64,000 nt of DNA, taken from assembly GCA_913019975.1 (NCBI GenBank), contig CAJWBH010000005.1, positions 1 through 64,000 on the forward strand. The letters run 5' to 3'. The notes below the pieces were generated by a model that was given only the letters and a program-made list of their open reading frames with translations, ran no database searches and was not told the DNA's origin. Shown here one piece after another: positions 54,563-63,922 of this stretch. The first letter of the stretch is position 1; each line of letters begins with the position of its first letter. The translations under genes and the position numbers were made by a program. The stretch comes from Thalassolituus maritimus. Lineage in GTDB: Bacteria; Pseudomonadota; Gammaproteobacteria; Pseudomonadales; Oceanobacteraceae.

Positions 54563-55309
54563 ATGGCGAAGCGTATTGCACTCGTTACTGGTGGTACAGG
54601 TGGCATCGGATCAGCCATCTGCAAGAAGCTTGTGGATGACGGCTATCAGGTGATTGCAGGGTATTACTCGGGCGGCAAGCATGAAAAGGCCCAGAAGTGG
54701 CAAGAGCAGATGGCGGCAGAGGGGTACGGTATACCAGTCGCTTTCGGCAATATTACCGAGTGGGAATCATGTGAGGCGTGCATTGAAGGGATTAAACGCG
54801 ACTTCGGAACGATCGACATTCTGGTAAACAACGGCGGGATCACCCGTGATTCTACTTTGCGGAAAATGAATCAGGAGCAGTGGGTTGATGTTATCAATAC
54901 CGACCTGACTTCTGTTTTCTATATGACGCGCATGGTAGTGAATGACATGCTCGCTAACGGCTATGGGCGAATCATTAACATCAGCTCAGTGAATGGCGAG
55001 AAAGGGCAATTCGGTCAGGCCAACTATTCTGCGGCTAAAGCAGGCATGCATGGTTTCACTAAAGCTGTTGCTCAGGAGGTCGCGAGCAAAGGGGTGACCG
55101 TTAATACTATCTCCCCTGGGTACATCGCCACGCCAATGATTATGGAAGTGCCTGAAGAAATCCGTGAGGGTATTCGTAAGAATATTCCGGTTGGTCGCTT
55201 CGGCAAACCAGAAGATATTGCTCGTGTGGTGAGTTTTCTTGCGCATGAAGATGCCAGCTTCATTACCGGGACGAATGTGTCTGCGAATGGTGGTCAGTAC
55301 ATGCACTGA
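54563..55309 (+). CDS. phbB: Acetoacetyl-CoA reductase
   Basis: A 248-residue short-chain dehydrogenase. The NAD(P) motif TGGTGGIGSAICKKL opens it; the active-site set is N in NNGGITRDSTL, S in INISSVNGEKGQFGQANYSAAK (Tyr and Lys in YSAAK), and PGYIATPMIMEVPEEI. The whole matches PhaB/PhbB, which makes 3-hydroxybutyryl-CoA for polyhydroxyalkanoate. GAAGGAGTAGGAA precedes ATG 54563. Divergent from thiI. Confidence 0.92.
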   Translation: MAKRIALVTGGTGGIGSAICKKLVDDGYQVIAGYYSGGKHEKAQKWQEQMAAEGYGIPVAFGNITEWESCEACIEGIKRDFGTIDILVNNGGITRDSTLRKMNQEQWVDVINTDLTSVFYMTRMVVNDMLANGYGRIINISSVNGEKGQFGQANYSAAKAGMHGFTKAVAQEVASKGVTVNTISPGYIATPMIMEVPEEIREGIRKNIPVGRFGKPEDIARVVSFLAHEDASFITGTNVSANGGQYMH

Positions 55310-55326
55310 CCGGTCCTGTAAAACAC

Positions 55327-55349
55327 TGAAGGGCGCCGGTCGCCCTTCA
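55327..55349 (+). terminator. Terminator after phbB
   Basis: Stem TGAAGGGCG (55327-55335) / CGCCCTTCA (55341-55349) with a CCGGT loop, 17 bases after the phbB stop. Confidence 0.75.
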
Positions 55350-55389
55350 AGCTTATTGCCTGGTTAACCCATCTTTGCCGCGCTCACAG

Positions 55390-56619
55390 CTACAGCTCGG
55401 GCTTAAGTTTCTTGTGGCGGGCACTTGCGTGGCGTTCACGCATCTCGGTGTCGATATAGCGATCTGTCGTTGCCATGCTGGCATGACCTGCATCTTCACG
55501 TACGTGTTCTTTGGGTCGAAATTTCACATCTTCCGAAATTCCAGTGTGTCGCAACCAGTGAACTGTGGAGACCTTCAGCTCCTGCGCTTCCTCTTTCAAT
55601 CCCTGTTCTGACATGCGCTCGTAGGCCAGGTCGAAACATTTCTGCACCAGATAACGCACTTGACGGGTACTGGTAACTGGGCCGCGTCCTCTGAGCTTGG
55701 GAAGTAATGGTGTCTGCTCGCCAACATAAGGTAATGGAGGTAGGGATAGGTGTGTCCGGTACCTGCGTAGGGCGGACATCATGTCATCCGATACGGTAAC
55801 CATTCGCGCTTTGTTTCCTTTGCCAACCACTCTCAGCCACCAGTTACCGTCCTGGTCTTGTTGAAAATCACCCATGACAGGTGCGGAGCGCTCGTCAGCG
55901 ACGAGCTCCGAGATCCTGAGGTACATGCCGAACAGGCATTTCATAACAAAAAGAGTTCTCTCGTGTTCAGCTGGGTTGGTTTCAGCGAGTTGCTCAACCG
56001 TTTCTAATATGAAGTCCCACTGTAAATTCGAGAGCCTTCTGACAGGCTCCTGATACGCGTGACGCTGCAAAAACTTACTCTTCTGGCGAATCAGACTGAC
56101 GGGATTGAGCTTCAGGTAATCTTCCTGGATCAGGAAGTTGAAGTAGGTAGACAGAACTGCGAAAAGCGACTGAAGCGATTTCTGCGACAGGGCCATAGAC
56201 GGAGTCTTGCCAAGCTTGTCTGGTTTGCTAACGAACGGGCGCCATTTGGGGTTGATCGTGCGTTCTCCGTTTTTCGAAAGAAATCGTGGGGCCTGAACAG
56301 ATCCTGCCCAAGCCTTAGGCGGATTCTGGCAAAAGTGGACGTACGCCTCAAGGTCCTGCCGGGTGAGTTCACCGAGCGATTTTTTCTGAATCGTCCAGCA
56401 CCATTGAAGCAGGCGCTCTGTCTCGCGCCGATAACTATTAAAGGTTGCTGTTGATCCGTTATACGCCTGCAAGAAGGTGATCGTGTGAACGAGATCATCA
56501 AAGGCATCCGATGGGCTGGCCCCGTAAGTAGACAGAGTTCTTCGCGCATACGACAAGGGGTTGCTGATCTCGTCGAGCTGGTCGATGAGTGGTGTCGGCG
56601 TCTGATGCTCAGGCTTCAT
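55390..56619 (-). CDS. Tyrosine recombinase / site-specific integrase
   Basis: A 409-residue integrase (433 if begun at TTG 56691). The N-terminal SAM-like DNA-binding part spans about 20-190; the catalytic domain has Arg in GMYLRISELVADE, HWLRHTG (HxxR) and the nucleophile Tyr in GHASMATTDRYID. All core residues are present. No other phage or integron gene is adjacent. ATG 56619 is preferred because the longer start would be inside the attachment-like motif at 56674-56690, which lies just upstream. It is of unknown specificity. Confidence 0.88.
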   Translation of the reverse strand: MKPEHQTPTPLIDQLDEISNPLSYARRTLSTYGASPSDAFDDLVHTITFLQAYNGSTATFNSYRRETERLLQWCWTIQKKSLGELTRQDLEAYVHFCQNPPKAWAGSVQAPRFLSKNGERTINPKWRPFVSKPDKLGKTPSMALSQKSLQSLFAVLSTYFNFLIQEDYLKLNPVSLIRQKSKFLQRHAYQEPVRRLSNLQWDFILETVEQLAETNPAEHERTLFVMKCLFGMYLRISELVADERSAPVMGDFQQDQDGNWWLRVVGKGNKARMVTVSDDMMSALRRYRTHLSLPPLPYVGEQTPLLPKLRGRGPVTSTRQVRYLVQKCFDLAYERMSEQGLKEEAQELKVSTVHWLRHTGISEDVKFRPKEHVREDAGHASMATTDRYIDTEMRERHASARHKKLKPEL

Positions 56620-56673
56620 ATTGTCGTCATAAGGTTTGGTAGTGTGAAGATTTGTGGATTTAACTGTGCTCCA

Positions 56674-56690
56674 AATTATCGGAAGTAGCA
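56674..56690 (+). repeat. Attachment-like motif, copy 1
   Basis: AATTATCGGAAGTAGCA at 56674-56690 matches 57056-57072 (AATTATCGGAAATAGCA) at 16 of 17 bases. It sits just upstream of the integrase start, as recombination sites often do. Confidence 0.6.
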
Positions 56691-57256
56691 AGGCCTGGAT
56701 TGTACTGGCAGATCAGGCGCTCTTAGGGAGCATTGCGGTGCAGTTTCTTATACTTGATGTCAGCTCTGCTTTTGAGTTTGGTGGTAGAAAGTGACTTAGA
56801 AGAATGAGCTAACTAATTGAAAGATAAAACGTTAAGTCCGTAGTTCATTCGTTTGATGCGCACATGCTCAAAATCAGGGGGCGTTTTTATTTCGGTAAGC
56901 ACGAGTGGCTGAATGCGTCTTGAGTGGTGGTTGGAATGAAGGATTGAGGGGGAATTTAGTCCAGGCATTGCTAAGACAAATCGATACGGATTCGTGGCCG
57001 AACCGTTCGCGAAAGACCGCTCAATTTCTCCTATTTATTATATTCCGATAATAACAATTATCGGAAATAGCATGCTTGTAAGGGACGCGGAAATAACCTT
57101 CGCGCGAACTATGTAGTACGCAACGTACTCAATTGAGGGCTTTCCGTAATCCTTACTCCTGCTGAGCACAGAAAATCGTCGGCGTTTTAGTAACGGTTGT
57201 ATTCGTATTTGATCTCAGCCCGCCCGGAAACCTGTTTGAGTACAGCGCCGAGTGGA
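56691..57256. other. Non-coding stretch upstream of the integrase gene
   Basis: About 565 bases with no supported gene. It holds the attachment-like inverted repeat described separately and a palindrome AGTACG-caa-CGTACT (57115-57129). Composition is A/T-richer around 57,030-57,070. It could carry promoters and recombination sites. Confidence 0.5.
57043..57072 (+). repeat. Attachment-like motif, copy 2, as a perfect inverted repeat
   Basis: TTCCGATAAT (57043-57052) / ATTATCGGAA (57057-57066) with an AACA spacer, followed by ATAGCA. This has the form of a tyrosine-recombinase core site (two 10-bp arms around a short centre) and shares its right half with copy 1. Confidence 0.65.
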
Positions 57257-57472
57257 TCAAGCCTGTGCTTGTTGTTCGTCCTTGGGCAAGGTTGATCGAT
57301 CCACGCTCCCTTTGAAGTTCGCATCCCCTAAAGAGACCTGTGGCGAGTGTTGTACTGAGTTACTGGCTGCTGCAATTTCAGTCTTCTGGATGGGGGCATG
57401 CGATGCTTCAATCTGCAGAGATGAGCGTGTTGGTGCAACTGAATTGCTGAGTATCGATTGGATGGTATCCAC
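57257..57472 (-). CDS. Small hypothetical protein with strong ribosome site
   Basis: A 71-residue protein beginning with GTG: MDTIQSILSNSVAPTRSSLQ, then Ser/Gln/Pro-rich low-complexity sequence ending PKDEQQAQA. No domain recognised. The support is a very good AAGGAGG five bases before the GTG start. It lies between the integrase and rapA and could be disordered or regulatory. Confidence 0.45.
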   Translation of the reverse strand: MDTIQSILSNSVAPTRSSLQIEASHAPIQKTEIAAASNSVQHSPQVSLGDANFKGSVDRSTLPKDEQQAQA

Positions 57473-57667
57473 ATCCGCCTCCTTGTTTCCATATCCTAGT
57501 TGGTTCTCAATACTATATCGGCTAAGCGATTAAAAAGTTAAACCCGGATAATCGTGTGTCACTCATTCCTGAGCATGGGAAAATCCGCCCTCATGAGTTA
57601 CACTCCGCGCCCCAAAGACAGCACCGCTGTCACTCACGATTGTCTCAAAATCAGGTAGCCGATATTT

Positions 57668-60397
57668 ATGTACGCAGTTGGTCAGCGATGGATCAGTGAA
57701 GCAGAAACAGATCTGGGATTGGGGCTTATTCAAAGTGTCGATTTCAGAATGGTCACCGTCTACTTCCCTGTCGCGGATGAATCGAGAACATACTCTATTC
57801 AGGGTGCGCCCCTCACCCGAATCCGGTTTGCACCGGGAGATGAAGTTCCACTTCAGGATGGTAGCTTGTTTACAGTTGCTGAAGTCACCGAAATAGACGA
57901 TATTCTCTTTTACGGCAATGGCGACCGGGATATCCCTGAAACCATGCTAGCCGCTGCGATTCAGTTGAATGCGCCTTCCGATCGATTGTTTACCGGGCAG
58001 ATAGATAATAACAATCTGTTCGAGCTGAGGCAGTCTGCTCTTTCCAGAATCGCGGAGTTACGTAGCCGCCCTTACTACGGTTTGCTGGGCGCGCGCACTA
58101 ACCTGTTGCCACATCAGCTGCACATTGCAGAGCAGACTACTCAGGATGCGCTGCCTCGCGTTCTGCTTGCCGATGAAGTCGGGCTCGGTAAAACCATCGA
58201 AGCAGGTCTGATATTGCATCGTCTGATCCGACTGCATCGCGTGCAGCGGGTCCTTATTCTGGTGCCCGATCACCTTGTGCATCAGTGGCTTGTGGAGATG
58301 GTCCGCCGCTTCAACCTTCACTTCAATGTAGCGACTGAGGCCGACTTCATCGAGGGAAATGGTTTTTCCTCGGGGCAGATGTTCATATGCCCACTGTCGC
58401 TGGCGACTACTGATATTGGAGCAGCCGAAGCACTTTCCGAAGATTGGGATGTGGTTGTTGTCGACGAAGCTCATCATCTGTCATGGTCTGAGGATCATCA
58501 GGACGACGGCTATCGACTGGTGGAGCAGCTTTCACATATCGCCCCATCGGTTCTGCTGCTGACGGCAACTCCTGAACAGCTCGGCATTGAGGGTCATTAT
58601 GCCCGTCTTCGCCTGCTGGACCCGGATCGTTATCCTTCTCTGGCGGCCTTCCTCGAACAGCAGGATAAGTATCGACCATACGCTGAGCTGGCTTCAGCGC
58701 TCGACTCTGGTGATGAACTGACAAGCGAGCAGCGAGCGCTGCTGGATAGCAGTATCGCTGACCATGAGAGAGAATCTGATGAGCGCGCTCTCAACGCACT
58801 TATTGATCGCTTCGGTCCGGGACGTGCACTTTACCGAAACACCCGCCACGGCGTTGCCGGATTCCCCTCGCGACTTCCTGATATCGTTCGCTTGCCGTTG
58901 CCGACAGATTTTGCCGACAGCCCAGATCAGTTGCATCCGCAGCAAGGCCTTTATGACTGGTGTTCCGTGGATAGTCGCGTTGAATGGTTGCTTAATGTGC
59001 TTGCTCAGAATAAGTCAGAGAAGTTCGTTCTGATAACGCATGATTCAGACACAGTACTCGATCTTGAAAAGTTTCTGTGGGAGAAACACGCCGTCCCTTG
59101 CTCAGTGTTCCATGAGCATATGGATATGGTTGAGCGCGATCGTGCCGCGGCTTACTTTGCGGATCAGGAACAAGGTGCAAGACTCCTTATATGCTCTGAG
59201 ATTGGCAGTGAGGGGCGTAACTTCCAGTTCGCATCTCAGTTGATCCTGTTCGATTTGCCATTTAACTGTGATCTGATTGAACAGCGCATTGGTCGCTTAG
59301 ACCGCATTGGTCAGAAAAAAGACATCAATATTCACATCCCAGTGTTCGAAGGGCACGCCACTGAACGCTGGGCCTCGCTGCTGAATCAGGCATTCGACTG
59401 CTTCAGTCACCCTAACCCTACCGCCCAGCCTCTTCTGGAGAAATATGAAGGCCAGGTTAAGGCGGTGGTGCTTGCTGATGAATCGGCCGACTCTCTGGCA
59501 GAGACAATTTCTGCAGAACGTAAGGCTCTCGAAGCACAGTACGAACAGGGCCGCGACAGGCTGCTCGAAATTCACTCCTGCCCGCCCGGGCGTGCACGCC
59601 AGCAAGCGCAGGCTATGGCAATTCAGCACATTGAAGATGAAGCTGAACTGAACGACTTCATCGAATTGTTCGCCGACGCGTTTGGCTTAGAGGTTGCAGA
59701 TCTTGGCGGTGAGTGTATTTCTATCACGCCGGGCGATCATATGCTGGTGCCAGACCTGCCGCACTTGCCTGAAGATGGGTTTATGGCGACGACTCAGCGT
59801 GACGTCGCCCTGAGCCGGGATGATGTTCAGTTCCTGAGCTGGGAGCATCCATTCGTTGATCAGGCGCTTGAGCTTCTTACAACCAGTCCTGTCGGCAATG
59901 CCGCTGTTGGTTATATCGAAAATCACGACTTCACAACCGGTGATTGCTTTATTCAGTTGCAGTTTGCTGCGATCTGTCCCGCTGCTCGCGCTCTGCAGAT
60001 CGAACGATTCCTGCCACCGGACGCTATGCATCTGACTATGACGCCGACCGGTGACCTGAAGGTTAACGAGCCTGACCTTGGGCAGTTTGTTTTGCCTCTG
60101 AAGCGTGGCACGGCCCGTGGCTTAGTAGAACAGAAAGAAGCCCAGGTAAGACCTCTGATCAGCAAGCTGGAGAAAATGGGCATGGGCCAGCTTGGTAAGA
60201 TGGTAGATCGGGCGTCAGCAAAGGCAGCTGAAGCGTATGAGATCAGAATTGATCGGCTAGAAGCATTGGCAAAAGGAAGCGGTTCAGTGTCACGTTCCGA
60301 AGTTGCGTCGATTGAATCAGAGCGTGACGCCGTTCTTGAGGCAATTAAGGGCTCTCAGTTAGTACTCGATAGTGTGCGGCTGGTGTTCTGCGGCTGA
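57668..60397 (+). CDS. rapA: RNA polymerase recycling ATPase RapA
   Basis: A 909-residue SWI2/SNF2 ATPase. Tudor-like N-terminal domains (about 1-110) are followed by the motor: Walker A LADEVGLGKTIEAG near residue 167, DEAHH near 265, and the second helicase half with FDLPFNCDLIEQRIGRLDRIGQ. It recycles RNA polymerase after transcription. Slightly shorter than the E. coli 968-residue form. A hairpin follows its stop. Confidence 0.95.
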   Translation: MYAVGQRWISEAETDLGLGLIQSVDFRMVTVYFPVADESRTYSIQGAPLTRIRFAPGDEVPLQDGSLFTVAEVTEIDDILFYGNGDRDIPETMLAAAIQLNAPSDRLFTGQIDNNNLFELRQSALSRIAELRSRPYYGLLGARTNLLPHQLHIAEQTTQDALPRVLLADEVGLGKTIEAGLILHRLIRLHRVQRVLILVPDHLVHQWLVEMVRRFNLHFNVATEADFIEGNGFSSGQMFICPLSLATTDIGAAEALSEDWDVVVVDEAHHLSWSEDHQDDGYRLVEQLSHIAPSVLLLTATPEQLGIEGHYARLRLLDPDRYPSLAAFLEQQDKYRPYAELASALDSGDELTSEQRALLDSSIADHERESDERALNALIDRFGPGRALYRNTRHGVAGFPSRLPDIVRLPLPTDFADSPDQLHPQQGLYDWCSVDSRVEWLLNVLAQNKSEKFVLITHDSDTVLDLEKFLWEKHAVPCSVFHEHMDMVERDRAAAYFADQEQGARLLICSEIGSEGRNFQFASQLILFDLPFNCDLIEQRIGRLDRIGQKKDINIHIPVFEGHATERWASLLNQAFDCFSHPNPTAQPLLEKYEGQVKAVVLADESADSLAETISAERKALEAQYEQGRDRLLEIHSCPPGRARQQAQAMAIQHIEDEAELNDFIELFADAFGLEVADLGGECISITPGDHMLVPDLPHLPEDGFMATTQRDVALSRDDVQFLSWEHPFVDQALELLTTSPVGNAAVGYIENHDFTTGDCFIQLQFAAICPAARALQIERFLPPDAMHLTMTPTGDLKVNEPDLGQFVLPLKRGTARGLVEQKEAQVRPLISKLEKMGMGQLGKMVDRASAKAAEAYEIRIDRLEALAKGSGSVSRSEVASIESERDAVLEAIKGSQLVLDSVRLVFCG

Positions 60398-60412
60398 GCG
60401 GAAACTGTCCGC
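60398..60412 (+). terminator. Weak hairpin after rapA
   Basis: Stem GCGGA / TCCGC (60398-60402, 60408-60412) with an AACTG loop, directly after the rapA stop. Short, no T-run. Confidence 0.4.
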
Positions 60413-60437
60413 CTGTCAGCACTTTAGCCCCCTTGAA

Positions 60438-60471
60438 GGGGTCCTGTGGAAGAACCGACAAATTTGACAAG
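60438..60471 (+). repeat. Terminal inverted repeat of a Tn3-family element (left end)
   Basis: GGGGTCCTGTGGAAGAACCG begins at 60438 and continues rightward into tnpA's 3' flank. It has 24 identical bases with the repeat at 43,456-43,479 but in opposite orientation, so this element extends to the right. Confidence 0.85.
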
Positions 60472-60495
60472 TTTGCATAAACGACCAATTTATCA

Positions 60496-63400
60496 TCAAT
60501 TCTGAGGCCCATCGTCACGCCAAAAATGCTGTTTCACATGATCCTCCAATATCCTTGCCATCGCGTCTACATCAATTTTCCCGCTGCTTTTCTTGAAGTT
60601 ATACCGACCTGTAAATAACGTATGTGTCCAGGCAATCGGTGAAATCCGGATAAATTCATCGATGACCGCTTGAGGCGCGCCGTTGGCCAGCATCCTTTGG
60701 TACACGGCATTCAAGATCATGCTGTTGTAGGCCACGATACAGTTGGCGATTAACCTGGCAGCATGGGCACTGACCCGGTTTTCGACGATTCTTTTGCCTT
60801 GAAAGATGCCGTTATAAGTCTTCCGGATATTGCTCTGAAGCTGATGGTAGGCCTCTGTGCGATTACGGGCGCTTCGGATTGCTTTCCTGAGCTCCATATC
60901 GTCAATCAGATTGAGAACATGGATACTCTTGAAGATGGTATTATATTCAAACAGCGCGGCTTTGAGCCTGGCATAACGGGCATGTGAGTTGAGCTTACGG
61001 ATGATATTGCTCTGGGTGTTCTCCTGCATGATGAGTGAAAGTAATACCCGCATGACACCTCGACGTTGTGAGCGGATACGATCAACATTGATCACGCCCT
61101 TGGGTTTGAGGATTCCGGTGTCATAGTCTAACGGTTCAGCGGTATAGATATCGTCAGCAGCGTCTCGCACATTTTTGATGCTGGGGACATAATCCACGTC
61201 GATGGAATCCAGCGTGACTAAATTCAGCTTGTTCAATGAATGGTTATCACCGGTCACCATGTGGATATCAATATCGGTTTTGTTGTTGTAGATCATATCG
61301 TACAGCGAATGTCCTTCGTACTCGTTCAGGCCGATATTTTTCGCATTAACTGCCACATAGTTGGCGAGCAGCGTGTAGAGTGAGATACCACGGCCTTTGC
61401 CAAGGTGCTTCCTGGAGTAACGGGATTGAATTGTACTGTCTGTGGTCGCAAATTTTTGTCCATCCGCATCCGCTAGTACTTTCTCATCCATCAAATTCCA
61501 CTGATTAAATATGGGAAGCGAATGAATGTGGTTACTGACAATTTCATTGGCGGCGCATAGCGTATCCACCCGCACGAAATCCTCCCGCATTGCACGTAAC
61601 TGGCTGATTTCCAGGTCAGACATATCAGCCATTTTCAATGTACCGAACCCAAACGCCTCTGATAACAAGCAGGCGTTGATCGCCAGAGGCAGCGGTTTTT
61701 TCCGCTTGGTGTAGCGATCTTTCATGTGGGTAAATGCGCTCCACATTCCAATCCGATCGCCGATGAACATGACAATACTGGCAATGTCCACCTTGGGCAG
61801 GTTTTTAAAGAACGCATCATCCAGCTTTTCAACACTGTCATAGAGCAAACTCCAGTGTTGTTGTCCGGTCTTGGTTTCTCGAACACTGAATCCATGATTA
61901 TTATTCTCACGGATATTGTGAGTCGTTCGCTCCCAGGCGTTGTTCAGCTCCTGAAGCGCCTCCTCAAGTCGCTGATCACAGTAGATGGGTATCTTGGGAT
62001 AACCAAACTCCGCCGCGATCTTCTCAACATCGTCTACCAGTGCGTCGTCCACCAGATCGGTATCGATATCACAGTAAGAGACACTGTCATTGCAATAGAG
62101 ACGGCCACGGTCAATCTCATGATAAATTTTCTGGTAAACAAAGAACTCGAACAGGTACGGATCGATGTGCGTGTCATTCGGTTCCCGCTTCAAATATTGA
62201 TTCATGTTTTTGGGGATGGTAAACCCCAGGTCATCACAAATTTTTAAATCCGATGGACTTTTCCCGCTGGCATAATGCGCTTTCAGTAGATTGATCAATT
62301 CGCCGATGTAGCTGTTTTCCTTGTAGTACTCCAGCTTGACTGTTGTAAATATCGGGCGAAGATACAGTGCAAATATGCGAGAAGATTTTCCATAGTACTC
62401 CCACAAGGCGGCTTTCTTATCGAAAGATTTGCCTTCCAGAAACTCTGCCATGGCTGAAAACTGCTCTTTGGGCAACATGCTGTAGGCTGCTTCATTCAGT
62501 TCATCCTGACTCATGTTGGGGTTTCGATTTGGGAACCACTTCAAAAACTTGGCCAGCTTGGGAAAGTCGGTCACCACCTTGGAGCTGTGCTCCATATGAG
62601 CCATTGAGGCGTAGGTCTTGCCGGCGTCCATAATGGCGCGGGTGTGATAGCAAAAACTAACGATCAGATTATCCATAATCTGTTGGTAGCGGTGGTAAAC
62701 AAAGCACAAAGCATAGAGCCATTTTTGCGGTTTGCTCAGCCGACGTAAGCGGGATGCGGCATACTGTTCGGCAACATCGGCATAGTAGCGAACGGCATTC
62801 TTTGACAACCCCAGAGACGGAATAAAACCGTTCGCAAACTCGTACAACTCCTCAATCCGCAGGGCTTTGTCCACTTCCGATTTGACCGCCGTATACTGAA
62901 AGTCTTTTTGATCCGCGCGAATGATGTTGAGCGCCGTGATACCATCATCTCGCCGCACCAGCGTCATAAGCTGGCCACTGATTGATGACGGTATGGAAGA
63001 GATGGCGTTATTTAACCGCTGTTCCTCGGCGGCAAAGGCGCGGCTGAACATGTCCTGGAACGTTCGATAGGACGGAATGATTAAATTCTGGTGATCGAAA
63101 AACGCGAGCAACTGCCGGAAAGCACTGTGCCCTTTGGGGTAATAGCGTAATAACAGACCGATGTGGGATTCTATTTCAGCTCTAAATTGAGGCGACCAGC
63201 TTCGGTAGTCGAAAAGTGACAGTATCGCCTGGCGTTGCTTACGCGAATATTCACGAGAGAGGTTTCCGGTGAACTGTGCCGCATCTGCACCGTTGTAATA
63301 GGTTGCAACGATATATTCAACATCGGCACTGACCTCATCGAGCGAATAGTTAAAAAACTGCTGCTTGGCCTTGAAATAACCCAATTGCAGGATGAAGTGG

Positions 63401-63558
63401 ATACGGGTCTGGGTATTGCGAAACTGCTCAAGCGCGGCGCGTTCTGTCGGACTTAATGAAAAATACAGGCTTTGTTCATGGGTATTGAATTCTGGGCGAG
63501 CATATAACTCTTCGACTTCCGTGCTGGATAACAGCTGAATACGTTCGATATTTTCCAT
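60496..63558 (-). CDS. tnpA: Tn3-family transposase
   Basis: A complete 1020-residue transposase with DUF4158-type N-terminus (SLSPTERAALEQFRNTQTRI) and the catalytic DDE triad in LADADGQKF (about 699), VTGDNHSLN (about 769) and NRTEAYHQL (about 899). It recognises the 38-bp-type terminal repeats and makes five-base target duplications. Its 3' end lies 25 bases from the terminal repeat. It is clearly distinct from the transposase at the left edge of the window. Confidence 0.95.
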   Translation of the reverse strand: MENIERIQLLSSTEVEELYARPEFNTHEQSLYFSLSPTERAALEQFRNTQTRIHFILQLGYFKAKQQFFNYSLDEVSADVEYIVATYYNGADAAQFTGNLSREYSRKQRQAILSLFDYRSWSPQFRAEIESHIGLLLRYYPKGHSAFRQLLAFFDHQNLIIPSYRTFQDMFSRAFAAEEQRLNNAISSIPSSISGQLMTLVRRDDGITALNIIRADQKDFQYTAVKSEVDKALRIEELYEFANGFIPSLGLSKNAVRYYADVAEQYAASRLRRLSKPQKWLYALCFVYHRYQQIMDNLIVSFCYHTRAIMDAGKTYASMAHMEHSSKVVTDFPKLAKFLKWFPNRNPNMSQDELNEAAYSMLPKEQFSAMAEFLEGKSFDKKAALWEYYGKSSRIFALYLRPIFTTVKLEYYKENSYIGELINLLKAHYASGKSPSDLKICDDLGFTIPKNMNQYLKREPNDTHIDPYLFEFFVYQKIYHEIDRGRLYCNDSVSYCDIDTDLVDDALVDDVEKIAAEFGYPKIPIYCDQRLEEALQELNNAWERTTHNIRENNNHGFSVRETKTGQQHWSLLYDSVEKLDDAFFKNLPKVDIASIVMFIGDRIGMWSAFTHMKDRYTKRKKPLPLAINACLLSEAFGFGTLKMADMSDLEISQLRAMREDFVRVDTLCAANEIVSNHIHSLPIFNQWNLMDEKVLADADGQKFATTDSTIQSRYSRKHLGKGRGISLYTLLANYVAVNAKNIGLNEYEGHSLYDMIYNNKTDIDIHMVTGDNHSLNKLNLVTLDSIDVDYVPSIKNVRDAADDIYTAEPLDYDTGILKPKGVINVDRIRSQRRGVMRVLLSLIMQENTQSNIIRKLNSHARYARLKAALFEYNTIFKSIHVLNLIDDMELRKAIRSARNRTEAYHQLQSNIRKTYNGIFQGKRIVENRVSAHAARLIANCIVAYNSMILNAVYQRMLANGAPQAVIDEFIRISPIAWTHTLFTGRYNFKKSSGKIDVDAMARILEDHVKQHFWRDDGPQN

Positions 63559-63598
63559 AGCGAGTGCCGATTCAATGCGGCCCGATCGTCAGCCACAT

Positions 63599-63907
63599 TT
63601 AAATCACCTCGCGCCCATCCAGGTGATTCACTGGCACCATCCGCTTGTGCAGGACACCAAACACCACCAACTGCTGCGCATGAACCACGTAATAAATGAC
63701 ATGACTGATGTGGGGGAAGCTCAACACGTCCTCCCCTACATCCGGCCTGGGCTTTCCCAGGGACGGGGTTTCAGCCAGCAGGTGAAGGGTTTGTCGGAGT
63801 TCGAACAGGTATTTCTTCGACTGCGCTTCTCCCCATCGGTCTAGGGTAAAACGACGAATGTCGATAAGATCGGATTGAGCATCCGGGGTTAAGCGGTAAT
63901 TTGACAT
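63599..63907 (-). CDS. RelE/ParE-family toxin
   Basis: A 102-residue protein with the RelE/ParE pattern: MSNYRLTPDAQSDLIDIRRFTLDRWGEAQSKKYL, LGKPRPDVGEDVLSFPHISHVIYYVVHAQQLVVFGVLHKRMVPVNHL. It would be neutralised by the small antitoxin encoded just upstream. It lies within the transposon, so it may stabilise the element. Only 15 bases separate it from the antitoxin stop. Confidence 0.88.
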   Translation of the reverse strand: MSNYRLTPDAQSDLIDIRRFTLDRWGEAQSKKYLFELRQTLHLLAETPSLGKPRPDVGEDVLSFPHISHVIYYVVHAQQLVVFGVLHKRMVPVNHLDGREVI

Positions 63908-63922
63908 GGCGTATTGGCGGGA

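Noticed and set aside
56830-56840. GTTAAGT resembling the core of an integron attC site upstream of the integrase
   Set aside because: Seven bases are expected by chance, and there is no matching inverse core or gene cassette. The integrase also lacks an obvious integron-specific segment.
57252-57533. Plus-strand open frame overlapping the small minus-strand gene at 57257
   Set aside because: Its product has no domain and lacks a ribosome site, whereas the minus-strand frame has a strong one.
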